64,000 nt of DNA from Kribbella sindirgiensis (GCF_004331435.1 NZ_SJKA01000001.1:248001-312000), one strand, 5' to 3'; numbered from the stretch's first letter, positions 45,724-55,531 are shown. Numbers and translations are program-made. The notes: generated from the sequence alone by a model not told the origin.

Positions 45724-47175
45724 ATGGACGCACCGGATCAGGCCCGCCGGTTGAGTGAGTTGTACGACGAAGTGCTCGGCGGTGGCCGCGCTACGGCCGA
45801 CCCGCGGCCACTGGTCGCCGCTTCCTGGGAGCGCTCTCTGGCGGCGGCGGTGGATCCCGAGCTCGACGCGCCGCCGGTGATCGTCGACCAGGACATGGTC
45901 GCGGCGCTCCGCGAGAACCACCCGTTGCAGGCCGTCCTCCCGGTGCTCCGGCAGACGCTGACCACGATCGCCGACGAGGCGTCGCACATCATGATCATCA
46001 CCGACGCCCAGGGCACGATCCTGTGGCGCGAGGGATCGTCGGAGGTGAAACGCCAGGCCGACCGGATCGCCCTGTCCGAGGGTGCGATCTGGTCGGAGGA
46101 GAAGATCGGCACGAACGGCATGGGTACGTCGCTCGCCGTCGGCCGGCCGGTCCAGATCCACTCGGCCGAGCACCTGGTCCGCCGGATCCACGAGTGGACC
46201 TGTGCCGCCGCGCCGGTGCACGATCCCGACACCGGCAAGCTGCTCGGCGCGGTCGACGTCTCCGGACCGCTGCGCACGGTGCATCCCGCGATGGTCGCGC
46301 TCGTGACCGCGGCGGCTCAGCTCGCCGAGGGACAGTTGAAGGTCCGGATGGCCGCCGCCGACGAGATGCTGCGCGCCCGCAACATGCGGCACCTGATGGC
46401 ACTCGGCGACGCACCGGGCGCCTTGCTCACTCCGACCGGCCGTGTGCTCGCGGTCCAGCCGCTCGAATGGTTGCCCGACCGCCTCGTCGTACCGGACGGT
46501 GCGGACCGCATCGACCTCGGCGACGGCCGCGAAGGTCTGGTGGAGCGTCTGGACGAGGGCTTCCTGCTCCGCATGCCCGGTACGCCGGTCCGCCGGACGC
46601 GACCGTCCTTGCGGTTGAAGCTGCTCGGCGCGGGCCAGCCGATCGCGATCGTCGGCGGCCGCGAGATCGCGCTGACGTTGCGGCGCGCCGAGGTACTCGC
46701 ACTGTTACTACTGCAGCCGACCGGACTCACGGCCGAGCAGCTGATGCTCCAGCTGTACGGCGACGAGGGCAACCCGACCACGGTCCGCGCCGAGATGCAC
46801 CGCCTGCGGAACCTGCTCGGCGGCGGCGTCCTCGACACCAAGCCGTACCGCATCATCGCGGACGTCACCGGCGACGTGACCGAAGTACAAAAAGCCCTCC
46901 GCAGCGGCGACCTCCCGAAGGCCCTCGAGCTGTACGCCGGTCCGCTGCTCGCCCGCTCCGACGCGCCCGCACTGCGCTCCGAACGCGACGAAATCGACGC
47001 CACCCTCCGCCGCGCGCTCCTCGACGCCGGCAACGCCGACCTGCTGTGGCAGTTCGCGCAGACCAGCACCGGCGCCGAGGACCTGGAAATCTTCGAGGCC
47101 CTCGCCACCGGGCTGCCGACGGACGACCCACGCCGCGCCGCCGTCTCCGCGCGCCTCACCAGACTGCTCGACTGA
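45724..47175 (+). CDS. AcoR-like GAF regulator lacking the AAA+ domain
   Basis: 483 residues. The N-terminal roughly 220 residues match the AcoR sensory part ([63 protein letters not shown], a GAF domain). Instead of a sigma-54 AAA+ domain, the rest holds a winged-helix-like region ([51 protein letters not shown]) and a helical tail. Divergent from the aldehyde dehydrogenase it probably controls. Confidence 0.88.
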   Translation: MDAPDQARRLSELYDEVLGGGRATADPRPLVAASWERSLAAAVDPELDAPPVIVDQDMVAALRENHPLQAVLPVLRQTLTTIADEASHIMIITDAQGTILWREGSSEVKRQADRIALSEGAIWSEEKIGTNGMGTSLAVGRPVQIHSAEHLVRRIHEWTCAAAPVHDPDTGKLLGAVDVSGPLRTVHPAMVALVTAAAQLAEGQLKVRMAAADEMLRARNMRHLMALGDAPGALLTPTGRVLAVQPLEWLPDRLVVPDGADRIDLGDGREGLVERLDEGFLLRMPGTPVRRTRPSLRLKLLGAGQPIAIVGGREIALTLRRAEVLALLLLQPTGLTAEQLMLQLYGDEGNPTTVRAEMHRLRNLLGGGVLDTKPYRIIADVTGDVTEVQKALRSGDLPKALELYAGPLLARSDAPALRSERDEIDATLRRALLDAGNADLLWQFAQTSTGAEDLEIFEALATGLPTDDPRRAAVSARLTRLLD

Positions 47176-47176
47176 C

Positions 47177-47692
47177 TTACTCGCGCCCGACGAGGATCCA
47201 CATGTAGTCGCGGTTCTTGGTCGGGAAGGTGGCGGTCTTGTTGCTGACCTCCTTGGTCTTCTTGCAGTCGCTGGTGGTGTACTTCCAGCGCACGACCTGG
47301 ACCCGCCAGGACTGCTTCAGCTGGTGCAGACGCCGTACCTTTCCGGCCGGAACCTCGGCCGTGTACGACCAGCTGTCGGTAACGGCGTGGGATTTCCCGA
47401 CGGTCTTGGAGTACTTGTTCTGGATCTCGGCGATCACCAGCGGGATGCTCACGCCGAGGTCTCCGGACCAGGACGAGTTCGACTCCGAGGTGGCGGTCTT
47501 CTGGTAGGTGATCCGGCCGGGACCTTCCATCCAGTCGCTGTACAGGTTCGTTCCGACGTACACCTCGTGCCCGCCTCGTGCATACCAGTAGACCGTGCTG
47601 GTGTTGCACTTGGCCGCGGCCGCCGTCCCGGCCGGCACCACCACACCGGTCGCGATCAGTACTCCAGCAGCGATTCCCCGACGAAGACGCAT
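47177..47692 (-). CDS. Secreted hypothetical protein
   Basis: 171 residues from ATG 47690-47692 with GGGAG upstream; signal peptide MRLRRGIAAGVLIATGVVVP ending near AAAA. The mature part is rich in Ser, Thr and aromatic residues (YWYARGGHEVYVGTNLYSDW), with two cysteines. No family recognised. Ends 1 nt from the convergent regulator stop. Confidence 0.75.
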   Translation of the reverse strand: MRLRRGIAAGVLIATGVVVPAGTAAAAKCNTSTVYWYARGGHEVYVGTNLYSDWMEGPGRITYQKTATSESNSSWSGDLGVSIPLVIAEIQNKYSKTVGKSHAVTDSWSYTAEVPAGKVRRLHQLKQSWRVQVVRWKYTTSDCKKTKEVSNKTATFPTKNRDYMWILVGRE

Positions 47693-47882
47693 GGTTCTCT
47701 CCCACCGAAACCGATTGACAGGTACTGCGGTTGCAGTGGTTAGAAACTTACGGATCGGTCGACGGCAGGCGCAACGAACCTTCTGTAACGCTGTGTGTCG
47801 ATTTGGTGACAGCGGCAAGTGGCGGCGTGACGAGCCCTACACAGACATGACTGACGGGTAACCGACCAATAACATCGCTGGT

Positions 47883-50033
47883 ATGCAGATCCTCGCCATC
47901 GTCGTCTCGCTCGCGATCGCCGCCGTCGGTGTCGCGTTGTTCGGCAAGACGATCGGGCACATCGTGTCCGTCATCAAGCTGGGCCAACCGGTCAGCCGGA
48001 CCGACCAGCCCGGGCAGCGCTCGGTCACCCTCGCCAAGGAGACGCTGCTCCACACCCGGATGCTGCAGTGGAGCCACATCGGCGCCCTGCACTGGTTCGT
48101 GGCGTTCGGTTTCATCGGGCTGTTCCTCAGCCTGGTGACGGCGTTCGGGCAGCTGTTCGACCCGCACTGGGCGCTGCCGGTGATCGGCCACTGGTTCGTG
48201 TTCGAGTGGGTCAGCGAGTTCCTCACCTGGACCGGCCTGGTCTCGATCATCGGGCTGATGGCGATCCGGTTGCGCAACCTGCCGAAGGGCGAGAAGGGCC
48301 GCTACAGCCGGTTCTTCGGCTCCACCGCCTGGCAGGCGTACTACGTCGAGTACACGATCCTCGGCGTACTGATCTGCATCCTGCTGCTCCGCGGCCTCGA
48401 GTACGAGCTCGGCGCCGGGACCAAGTTCCACTTCCCCAGCACGTTCTTCATCGGCACCGGTCTGTTCGGCGGCCTGTCCGAGAACGCGCTGGAGAACACG
48501 GTCTACCTGGTCGCGATGATCAAGATCCTGATCTCGTTCGCCTGGATGATCACGATCTCGCTGAACGCCACGATGGGCGTGGCCTGGCACCGGTTCACCG
48601 CCTGGCCGAACATCTGGTTCAAGCGCAAGGCCGATGGTGGTACGGCGCTGGGCGCGTTGCAGCCGATCATGGTCAACGGCGCTCCGATCGACTTCGAGAA
48701 CATCGACGAACTCGACGAGGACGCGGCGCTCGGGGTCGGCAAGGTCGAGGACTTCACCTGGAAGGGCCTGCTCGACTTCACCACCTGCACCGAGTGCGGG
48801 CGGTGCCAGTCGCAGTGCCCGGCATGGAACACGGACAAGCCGCTGTCGCCGAAGCTGATCATGATGGGTCTGCGCGAGCACGCCTACGCCAAGGCGCCGT
48901 ACCTGCTGGCCGCTGAGGACGACCGCAAGTCGCTGTCCCAGTTGGTCCTCGACGAGCAGGAGAAGCCGTTGGTCGGTCCCGCGGACGTCGCCGTGATCGA
49001 CGAGGAGGCGCTGTGGGCCTGTACGTCGTGTGGCGCGTGCGTGCAGCAGTGCCCCGTCGACATCGAGCACGTCGACGCGATCATGGACATGCGCCGGTAC
49101 CAGGTACTGATCGAGTCGTCGTTCCCGTCCGAGCTCAACGGGCTGTTCAAGGGCCTGGAGAACAAGGGCAATCCGTGGAACATGAACCCGTCCGGCCGGA
49201 TGGACTGGGCCAAGGACCTGCCGTTCGAGGTCAAGCAGGTCGGCTCGGACGTCGAGACGCTGGACGAGGTCGAGTACCTGTTCTGGGTCGGCTGCGCCGG
49301 CGCCTTCGAGGATCGTGCGAAGAAGACCACGCAGGCGGTGGCCGAGCTGCTGAACATCGCGGGCGTTTCGTTCGCCGTACTCGGTGACGGGGAGACGTGT
49401 ACGGGTGACCCGGCGCGGCGGTCCGGTAACGAGTTCGTGTTCCAGCAGCTCGCGATGCAGAACGCCGAGGTCTTCAAGGAAACCAACGTGCGCAAGGTCG
49501 TGTCGACGTGCGCCCACTGCTTCAACACCTTGAAGAACGAGTACTCCCAGCTGGGCGTCGAGCTCGATGTCATCCACCACACCCAGCTGCTGAACCGGCT
49601 GGTCCGCGACGGCAAGCTCACCCCGGTCGCCCCGGCCGACAGCTCGCTCAACGGCCAGAAGATCACGTACCACGACCCGTGCTACCTGGGCCGCCACAAC
49701 CAGGTGTACGACGCCCCGCGCGAACTGCTCGACATCATCCCGGGCGCGGAGTACGCCGAGATGCCGCGGAACCAGACGAAGTCGTTCTGCTGCGGCGCCG
49801 GCGGCGCACGAATGTGGATGGAGGAGAAGCTCGGCACCCGGATCAACCTGAACCGGACCACCGAGGCGGTCGAGACCGGCGCCGACAAGATCGCCACCGG
49901 CTGCCCGTTCTGCCGGGTGATGCTGTCCGACGGCCTCACCGCCAAGCAGGCGGACGGATCGGCCCGCGAGACCGTCGAGGTTCAGGACGTCGCCCAGTTG
50001 CTCCTGGCTTCTGTAAAACGTGGCGAAAGCTGA
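47883..50033 (+). CDS. Membrane-bound Fe-S oxidoreductase (FadF/HdrD-like)
   Basis: 716 residues. N-terminal NarI-like five-helix membrane domain (about 1-235), two 4Fe-4S motifs (CTECGRCQSQCP and CTSCGACVQQCP), then two CCG domains (WVGCAGAFEDRA ... STCAHCFNTLKNEY, HDPCYLGRHN ... CCGAGGARMW). In relatives this passes electrons from ETF or acyl-CoA oxidation to quinone (family knowledge). Single gene, transcribed away from the secreted protein. Confidence 0.93.
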   Translation: MQILAIVVSLAIAAVGVALFGKTIGHIVSVIKLGQPVSRTDQPGQRSVTLAKETLLHTRMLQWSHIGALHWFVAFGFIGLFLSLVTAFGQLFDPHWALPVIGHWFVFEWVSEFLTWTGLVSIIGLMAIRLRNLPKGEKGRYSRFFGSTAWQAYYVEYTILGVLICILLLRGLEYELGAGTKFHFPSTFFIGTGLFGGLSENALENTVYLVAMIKILISFAWMITISLNATMGVAWHRFTAWPNIWFKRKADGGTALGALQPIMVNGAPIDFENIDELDEDAALGVGKVEDFTWKGLLDFTTCTECGRCQSQCPAWNTDKPLSPKLIMMGLREHAYAKAPYLLAAEDDRKSLSQLVLDEQEKPLVGPADVAVIDEEALWACTSCGACVQQCPVDIEHVDAIMDMRRYQVLIESSFPSELNGLFKGLENKGNPWNMNPSGRMDWAKDLPFEVKQVGSDVETLDEVEYLFWVGCAGAFEDRAKKTTQAVAELLNIAGVSFAVLGDGETCTGDPARRSGNEFVFQQLAMQNAEVFKETNVRKVVSTCAHCFNTLKNEYSQLGVELDVIHHTQLLNRLVRDGKLTPVAPADSSLNGQKITYHDPCYLGRHNQVYDAPRELLDIIPGAEYAEMPRNQTKSFCCGAGGARMWMEEKLGTRINLNRTTEAVETGADKIATGCPFCRVMLSDGLTAKQADGSARETVEVQDVAQLLLASVKRGES

Positions 50034-50120
50034 CCTGCAACTAGCTGCAAATCCCTTCCGCCCCGGGTGGTCCAGACCATAGGATCCACCGTCTGCATCA
50101 CCTGGGGAGGAAAACGCATC

Positions 50121-50924
50121 ATGAAGTTCCGCGCCGCCGTGGCCACCGCGGCCGCAGTACCACTCGCCCTCGGCCTGGCCGCCTGCGGCGGAGAGCCGAA
50201 GGCCACCGGCTACAAGCCGTCGACCCCGGCCACCACAACGGCCGCACCGAAGCCGGACGTCACCAACACGGCCGCACCCGCGAAGCCGGCAACCGTCACC
50301 CACCTGAACCGCGTGACATTCGTCCCCGCGATGACCTCGGCGATCGCCAAGCAGCGGTCCTGGCACATCACCGGCACGATGACCGCCAACGGCGCCCCAA
50401 TGCTGACCATGGACGGCTACCAGACCGCGAACCCGGTCGCGATGTCCATGGAGATGACTGGCGCCGCCTTCGACGGCAAGACCGCGAAGACCATCGTGAT
50501 CAAGAACATCGCCTACGTGTCGATGCCCGGGCTGACGCCGGCCGGGAAGTTCGTGAAGTTCAAGTCCGGTCTGAACAACCAGCTCTCCGAACTGGTCGAG
50601 GGCGGCGACCCGACCAAGATCTACAAGTCCTTCGGCTCCAGCATGATCGACGCCAAGTTCGTCGGCACCGAGTTTGTACTCGGGGAGACGCTCGACCGGT
50701 ACGACGTGACCGTCAACACCGCGAAGGCGCTCGCCGCGCAGGGCAAGAAGGTCCCAGCCGGTGTCCCGTCGACGCTGACCTACTCGATGTTCATGGACAA
50801 GGCGCACCTGATCCGGCGGCTGACGTTCGACCTGAGCGGTGTGTCGATGGTGATGGATATGACCGGCTACAACAGGCCGGTGGAGATCACTGCGCCGTCG
50901 GCGAGCCAGATCGTCTCTCGCTAA
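50121..50924 (+). CDS. Exported lipoprotein (LppX/LprG-like)
   Basis: 267 residues from ATG 50121, strong GGGGAGG upstream. Lipobox LAAC (Cys22), a Thr/Pro/Ala linker, then a domain with AIAKQRSWHITGTMTANGAPMLTMDGYQ, DRYDVTVNTAKALA and HLIRRLTFDLSG, like the lipid-binding LppX/LprAFG fold. Surface-anchored; may carry lipids or act as an envelope factor. Confidence 0.8.
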   Translation: MKFRAAVATAAAVPLALGLAACGGEPKATGYKPSTPATTTAAPKPDVTNTAAPAKPATVTHLNRVTFVPAMTSAIAKQRSWHITGTMTANGAPMLTMDGYQTANPVAMSMEMTGAAFDGKTAKTIVIKNIAYVSMPGLTPAGKFVKFKSGLNNQLSELVEGGDPTKIYKSFGSSMIDAKFVGTEFVLGETLDRYDVTVNTAKALAAQGKKVPAGVPSTLTYSMFMDKAHLIRRLTFDLSGVSMVMDMTGYNRPVEITAPSASQIVSR

Positions 50925-51017
50925 CGGCCGGAATCGGTCATTTTCCCACCCCATGGTGTGAACTTCTCGTAATCTCCCGTTACGGATGTGATCACCTCAG
51001 GATGATCGGGTGGGTGG

Positions 51018-52595
51018 GTGCCGATGCCGACTACACGACGCAATTTCCTCACCGTCAGCGGAGCGGCGGCGGCGCTCGCGCTGAGCGGCAGTCTTCCGGA
51101 GATCAAGACGGCCGCAGCGGGCTGGACGGGCCGGGTCGACCGGCGGGATCCGTTCACGCTCGGTGTCGCGTCCGGCGATCCGTTGCCGGACGCGGTGGTG
51201 ATCTGGACCCGGCTGGCCCCCGATCCACTCGCGCCGTTCGGCGGGATGGACCGGCGGCCGGTCGAGGTGCAGTGGCAAGTCGCGGAGGACGAGCGCTTCC
51301 ACCGCATCGTCCGCTCCGGCACAGCCAGAACCGGTCCCGAAGCGAGTCACTCGGTACACGTCGACGTACGAGGCCTCCGGCCTTGGCGGCAGTACTGGTA
51401 CCGCTTCCGGGTGAACGGGCAGCTCAGCCCGGTCGGGCGGACGAAGACAGCACCGGCGTACGACGCTGTCGTTCCTGAACTCTCGCTGGCGTTCGCGTCC
51501 TGCCAGGCGTGGTGGGAGGGCTGGTACACGGCGTACGCCGATATGGCGAAGCGCGACCACGACGTGGTGTTCTTCCTCGGCGACTACATCTACGAGTTCG
51601 GGATCGACCGTGGCATCCGGCCGCATTCGAACGAGCCGTACATCACCCAGCAGACCGTGACGCTGGACGAGTACCGGCAGCGCTATGCGGCGTACAAAAT
51701 GGATCCCGACCTGCAGGACGCGCACGCTCGGGCGCCCTGGATCGTGACGCTCGACGATCACGAGGTCGTCGACAACTGGGCCGACGAGGCGCATCCGAGT
51801 GCGCCGCCGGCCCAGTTCCGGGTACGCCGGGCCAACGCGTTCCGCGCGTACTGGGAACACATGCCGCTGCGACTCGCGCAACTGCCGAAGGGCCCGGACA
51901 TGCAGCTGTACCGGCGGATCAGGTACGGGCGGCTCGCGGAGTTCAACGTGCTCGACACGCGGCAGTACCGGTCGGACCAGGCGTACGGCGACGGCACGAA
52001 GGCGCCCGGTCCGGAAACCAAGGACCCCGCGCGCACGATCACCGGTGACGCGCAGGAGAAGTGGCTGCTCGACGGCTGGGCCGCGTCGCAGACGCGCTGG
52101 AACGTGCTGGCGCACCAGACCGCGATCGCCCGGCTGGACACGAAGGACGGGCCGGAAGTGCTCGTCCCGATGGACACCTGGGACGGGTACGAGGCGTCCC
52201 GGAACCGGATCCTCGGCGGCGCGGTGCAGCGCAAGGTCCGCAACCTGGTGTCGATCGCGGGCGACCTGCACCGCAGCGTGGCGTCGGACCTGAAGCTGGA
52301 CTTCGACGACCCCGCGTCGGCGACGGTCGGCGCCGAGTTCGTCGGCACGTCGATCACGTCCGGGATCGACGGTCAGGACCTCGATCCCGGCGGCGCGACC
52401 TTGCTGCGGGAGAACGCGCACATGAAGTTCGGCAACTTCCAGCGCGGGTACGTCAGCTGCTCCGTCACGCCGCAGCGATGGATCTCCGACTACCGCGTCG
52501 TCGACAAGGTGTCCGTCCAGGGCGGCACCGTGAGCACCCGCGCCAAGCTCCTCGTCGAGGACGGCCGCCCCGGCATCGCGGAGGTGCAGAAATGA
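51018..52595 (+). CDS. phoD: PhoD-type alkaline phosphatase/phosphodiesterase
   Basis: 525 residues. Tat signal TTRRNFLTVSGAAAALAL, N-terminal PhoD_N fibronectin-like domain, and catalytic metal motifs LSLAFASCQAWWEGW, FFLGDYIYEFG, VTLDDHEVVDNW and LAHQTAIARLD. GTG at 51018 or ATG at 51024. Secreted, Ca/Fe-dependent phosphate scavenging. Stop overlaps the next gene (ATGA), so a phosphatase plus discoidin pair is produced together. Confidence 0.93.
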   Translation: MPMPTTRRNFLTVSGAAAALALSGSLPEIKTAAAGWTGRVDRRDPFTLGVASGDPLPDAVVIWTRLAPDPLAPFGGMDRRPVEVQWQVAEDERFHRIVRSGTARTGPEASHSVHVDVRGLRPWRQYWYRFRVNGQLSPVGRTKTAPAYDAVVPELSLAFASCQAWWEGWYTAYADMAKRDHDVVFFLGDYIYEFGIDRGIRPHSNEPYITQQTVTLDEYRQRYAAYKMDPDLQDAHARAPWIVTLDDHEVVDNWADEAHPSAPPAQFRVRRANAFRAYWEHMPLRLAQLPKGPDMQLYRRIRYGRLAEFNVLDTRQYRSDQAYGDGTKAPGPETKDPARTITGDAQEKWLLDGWAASQTRWNVLAHQTAIARLDTKDGPEVLVPMDTWDGYEASRNRILGGAVQRKVRNLVSIAGDLHRSVASDLKLDFDDPASATVGAEFVGTSITSGIDGQDLDPGGATLLRENAHMKFGNFQRGYVSCSVTPQRWISDYRVVDKVSVQGGTVSTRAKLLVEDGRPGIAEVQK

Positions 52596-53455
52596 GGATC
52601 CCCCGACAGACCGTCGTCGCGGCCGGCACGATCGTCGCCGCCGCCCTGCTCGGTTCCAGCTCGATGCCTGCGGCAACCTCTTCCCCCTCCTCCGATGTGG
52701 CGGTGAGCGTCGCGCCGGAGCAGCTGAGCGTCGTCGGCCTCCCCTGCTTCCCCAGCACCCTCAACCTGACGATGACCAACACCGGCAGCCAGGACCGGTA
52801 CGCCGACCTGACGCTCGAGCCGACCGGTCCGCTACAGCTGTCCCGCACGCTCTTCTCGTCGTGGCTGCCCGCGGTCGATCCCGATCAGCCGGTGTCCGCG
52901 CCGGTCGAGGTCCGGGTCCCGCGCGACACCAAGCCCGGTGCGTACAAGATCGACGTCGAGGTCGACCGGAACCGCCTGACCGTCCCGGTGACGGTCGAGC
53001 CGCTTCCGTCGAAGGGTCCCGGCGACAACCTCGCACTCGGCGAGCAGGCGACGGCGTCCTCCACCCACGGCAACTTCACGCTCTGCGGCGCCGTCGACGG
53101 CGACAAGGACCCCGAACACTGGGACACCCTGACCGGCTGGAACGACGGGACCCGCGCGGTCTTCCCCGACACGTACGACGTCGCGCTGTCAGCACCGGCC
53201 ACGGTGAACCGGGTGGAGCTCTACACGCTCGACTCGGTGAAGTACCCGGCCCGGCTCAACGGCCTCCGCGACTGGGATGTCCAGGCGAAGGTCGGGGGCG
53301 CGTGGCAGACCGTCGCCCAGGTCCGTGGCAACACCCTGGGCCACGTCACAACGACCTTTGACCCGGTGCAGGCGGAAGCTGTACGCATCCTCTGCCTCGA
53401 CGGCAACGACCACACCTACTCCCGCATCGTCGAACTCGAGGTTTACGGAACCTAG
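52592..53455 (+). CDS. Secreted discoidin (F5/8 type C)-like protein
   Basis: 287 residues from ATG 52592, overlapping the PhoD stop. Signal peptide (VVAAGTIVAAALLGSSS), an Ig-like/NPCBM-associated sandwich (about 35-140) and a C-terminal F5/8C-like domain (NLALGEQATASSTHGNFTLCGAVDGDKDPEHW ... IVELEVYGT). Probably a binding protein that targets or assists the phosphatase. Confidence 0.82.
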   Translation: MRIPRQTVVAAGTIVAAALLGSSSMPAATSSPSSDVAVSVAPEQLSVVGLPCFPSTLNLTMTNTGSQDRYADLTLEPTGPLQLSRTLFSSWLPAVDPDQPVSAPVEVRVPRDTKPGAYKIDVEVDRNRLTVPVTVEPLPSKGPGDNLALGEQATASSTHGNFTLCGAVDGDKDPEHWDTLTGWNDGTRAVFPDTYDVALSAPATVNRVELYTLDSVKYPARLNGLRDWDVQAKVGGAWQTVAQVRGNTLGHVTTTFDPVQAEAVRILCLDGNDHTYSRIVELEVYGT

Positions 53456-53471
53456 GTCAATCATTTGAGTC

Positions 53472-54428
53472 ATGCCTAGTGCAGAAGGAATCGCGCTCGC
53501 ATTCGAGCTGGGCGCACCGGACGGTGACCTCATCCATGTCCGGCGCGGCGACGCGGACACCTGGCGGCTGAACACCTCAACCGGCAGCTACTTCGTCAAG
53601 GGGTATCTGCCGGCTGTGGATGTGCATGAACTGACGGTCGCGATGGAGTTCGAGCGCCGGGCACTCGCGTCCGGCGTGCACACGCCGGACCCGGTCATGC
53701 CGATCGACCCTCTCATCGGTTGGGTGAGCCGCGTCGAGGACCAGCTGTTTCGGGTCTACCGATGGATCGAGCCCCGAACGCGCGTACCCGACATCTCAAC
53801 CTGGCTCGGCCGGACGATGGCGCAGGTCCATCAGTTGCAGCCGCTCGGTCGCGCCGGCTTGCCTCAGTGGTGGCGGCAAGCGGTCCATCCACCGGAGACC
53901 TGGGAGGCCTGGTTCGCCGAGACCCGGAAGCGTAACTGGAGACTGGAGAGTGACAGCCTTCCGCACATCCTCGCGATCTCCGCGCGCATTGCCGAGCTCT
54001 GCGACGACGTACCGGACCTCGTGACAACGCATGGCGACTTCAAGACCCACAACATCGTCATGTCACCGTCAGGCCCTGTGCTGGTCGACTGGGACAGCGT
54101 GCGGACGGATAGCGCAGCCCTCGAGGCCGGTAGATCGGCGTACATCTTCGGCCGCGGCGAACCCGAGCAGATCAAGCGAATCCTCACCGCGTACGTCGCA
54201 GCGGGCGGCGAACTCGGATGGGCCGGCCAGGACCTCTTCCTCAGCGTGGCAAGAAACGTCATCCAGGTCCTCGCCGAACACATCCGAGTCGCCCTCGGCG
54301 AGACAACCGCACCCCGATGGATGGGCAACCACACCGAAGTCGAGACCGCGATCAGCAACACCCTGCGGGACCTACCCGCCACCCTCGACAAACTCCACCG
54401 AACAACGCAAACGCTCGATTCACTCTGA
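53472..54428 (+). CDS. Aminoglycoside-phosphotransferase-fold kinase
   Basis: 318 residues. APH/choline-kinase fold: nucleotide loop region TWRLNTSTGSYFVKGYL, Brenner-like VTTHGDFKTHNIVMSPSGPVLVDWDSV (catalytic Asp in HGDFKTHN and metal Asp in DWD). Phosphoryl acceptor unknown. Overlaps the convergent kinase-like gene by 9 bp. No leader or resistance context, so a housekeeping or small-metabolite role is as likely as resistance. Confidence 0.85.
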   Translation: MPSAEGIALAFELGAPDGDLIHVRRGDADTWRLNTSTGSYFVKGYLPAVDVHELTVAMEFERRALASGVHTPDPVMPIDPLIGWVSRVEDQLFRVYRWIEPRTRVPDISTWLGRTMAQVHQLQPLGRAGLPQWWRQAVHPPETWEAWFAETRKRNWRLESDSLPHILAISARIAELCDDVPDLVTTHGDFKTHNIVMSPSGPVLVDWDSVRTDSAALEAGRSAYIFGRGEPEQIKRILTAYVAAGGELGWAGQDLFLSVARNVIQVLAEHIRVALGETTAPRWMGNHTEVETAISNTLRDLPATLDKLHRTTQTLDSL

Positions 54429-54944
54429 AAGACCGAAGTGCCGCAAGGTGCGTGCGGCAACCTCCTCCGGCCCGATCCTGCTGGTGTCAATCACCAACTC
54501 GTCCAGGTCCGCAGCCTCAAGCCGCGCCGCGATCTCATCGCATCGCTCCAGATGCCACTCCAAAGCCGCCCGCTGACTCGCGCTGTACCGCCCCCGCAAT
54601 CGTTTCCTGGTGACGTCGCCGTCGGCAGTAAGCCGAACCAACCGAACAGGCTGCTCAACAGCTGCCGCGTATCGCTCCCAAGCAACCGTGCTACTGATCA
54701 CTCCACACATCACCAACTGCCGCGGACCCACTGACCGATAGCACTTCCAGACCGCGGCGATGTTGTGTGCCTCGATCAGAGCATTGTCCTGCTCAGCAGG
54801 CGGCCAGGACCGATGGAACCAGTCCACATCCATCAAGCTGAACGGCCGGCCGCCGTTCGCGAGCAGATCCCCGACATGCTCGAGCGTCGACGACTTCCCG
54901 ACGCCATATCCACCGTTCAGAAAGACTGCGTAACCGGACGACAC
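54420..54944 (-). CDS. Small P-loop NTPase/kinase
   Basis: 174 residues from GTG 54942-54944. Walker A FLNGGYGVGKSSTLEH near the N-terminus, MDVDWFHRSWPP (Walker-B-like), and a lid-like RKRLRGRYSASQ. Resembles AAA_18/adenylate-kinase-like small-molecule kinases. The GTG start is the last three bases of the 17-bp tRNA-Gly att repeat, so its present start was created or preserved by an integration event. Confidence 0.75.
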   Translation of the reverse strand: MSSGYAVFLNGGYGVGKSSTLEHVGDLLANGGRPFSLMDVDWFHRSWPPAEQDNALIEAHNIAAVWKCYRSVGPRQLVMCGVISSTVAWERYAAAVEQPVRLVRLTADGDVTRKRLRGRYSASQRAALEWHLERCDEIAARLEAADLDELVIDTSRIGPEEVAARTLRHFGLSE

Positions 54945-54958
54945 TGTCAGCTTGGGAA
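54942..54958. repeat. Distal att-like copy of tRNA-Gly sequence
   Basis: CACTGTCAGCTTGGGAA, an exact 17-bp copy of 55802-55818 inside the tRNA-Gly gene (anticodon loop and 3' stem). It marks the far end of a small integrated element. The kinase start codon (GTG) and the upstream gene's stop codon (TGA) both lie in it. Confidence 0.7.
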
Positions 54959-55306
54959 CTGGTCTGCCCCCCGAAAGGCGCCTGAGCGTTTCCCGAGGAC
55001 TCGTCGTACGTGAGCAATCGCCCCGTTGACGGCTATGCGGGTCAACCAACCGAGAGCGGCCGTGAAGATGGGCGGCCAGGCGATCGGCCCGAAGGAGTAA
55101 ACGATCAGCACCACAAGCGGAATCCAAACACGGTGCACGGCTTGGTACACCAACCCTGGCGGGCGAACGCCCACGAGCCGGGCTACGTCGGGCAGCGCGA
55201 AGAACGCCAGGGCAGCGGCTATGGCCGACACGCCGTACTTGAGGCTCTCGAAGACTGCGAACGCGGCAAGAAAGATCGCGAGCGGCGGCCACGGACTCCG
55301 AGCCAT
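54947..55306 (-). CDS. Small membrane protein ending in the att repeat
   Basis: 119 residues from ATG 55304-55306 (MARSPWPPLAIFL); an upstream ATG at 55351 is an alternative. Three hydrophobic segments (LAIFLAAFAVFESLKY, AIAAALAFFALPDVARLVG, WIPLVVLIVYSFGPIAW) and a basic tail. Its TGA stop lies inside the 17-bp tRNA copy. No family recognised; likely cargo of the decayed element or a chromosomal gene truncated by it. Confidence 0.55.
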   Translation of the reverse strand: MARSPWPPLAIFLAAFAVFESLKYGVSAIAAALAFFALPDVARLVGVRPPGLVYQAVHRVWIPLVVLIVYSFGPIAWPPIFTAALGWLTRIAVNGAIAHVRRVLGKRSGAFRGADQFPS

Positions 55307-55395
55307 GAACAAGAGATGCCATCCGTGGCCGCGCGATTCGTCAGTCCTCACGGCCGCAGCCTAGTCACAACGCCAGGTCAGAAACTGCCCTCTCT

Positions 55396-55428
55396 GACGC
55401 GAAGATTCACCACGGTGGTCTTCGCGTC
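55396..55428. terminator. Hairpin in the relic element
   Basis: GACGCGAAGA...TCTTCGCGTC with inner CACC/GGTG pairing, a strong stem-loop between the membrane gene and the integrase relic. Terminator or structural relic. Confidence 0.5.
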
Positions 55429-55531
55429 GGAGGCGTTTCAGGACGCGTTGTTGAGGGTGACGTGATAGCCCATGGCTTCGAGTTGGTGGATGGCGCGTTC
55501 GGGGTTGCAGGCCATCGCCGCGGCACCGAGG

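Noticed and set aside
47748..50954. 1068-codon minus-strand frame opposite the Fe-S oxidoreductase
   Set aside because: The plus strand has clear cysteine motifs and a lipoprotein with a good ribosome-binding site.
50934..51017. PHO box before phoD
   Set aside because: A single GTTCACA-like half-site on the minus strand, without the tandem repeat that defines a PHO box.
53472..54428. Aminoglycoside resistance gene
   Set aside because: APH fold only; no resistance-specific motif or context, so only a kinase-fold call is made.
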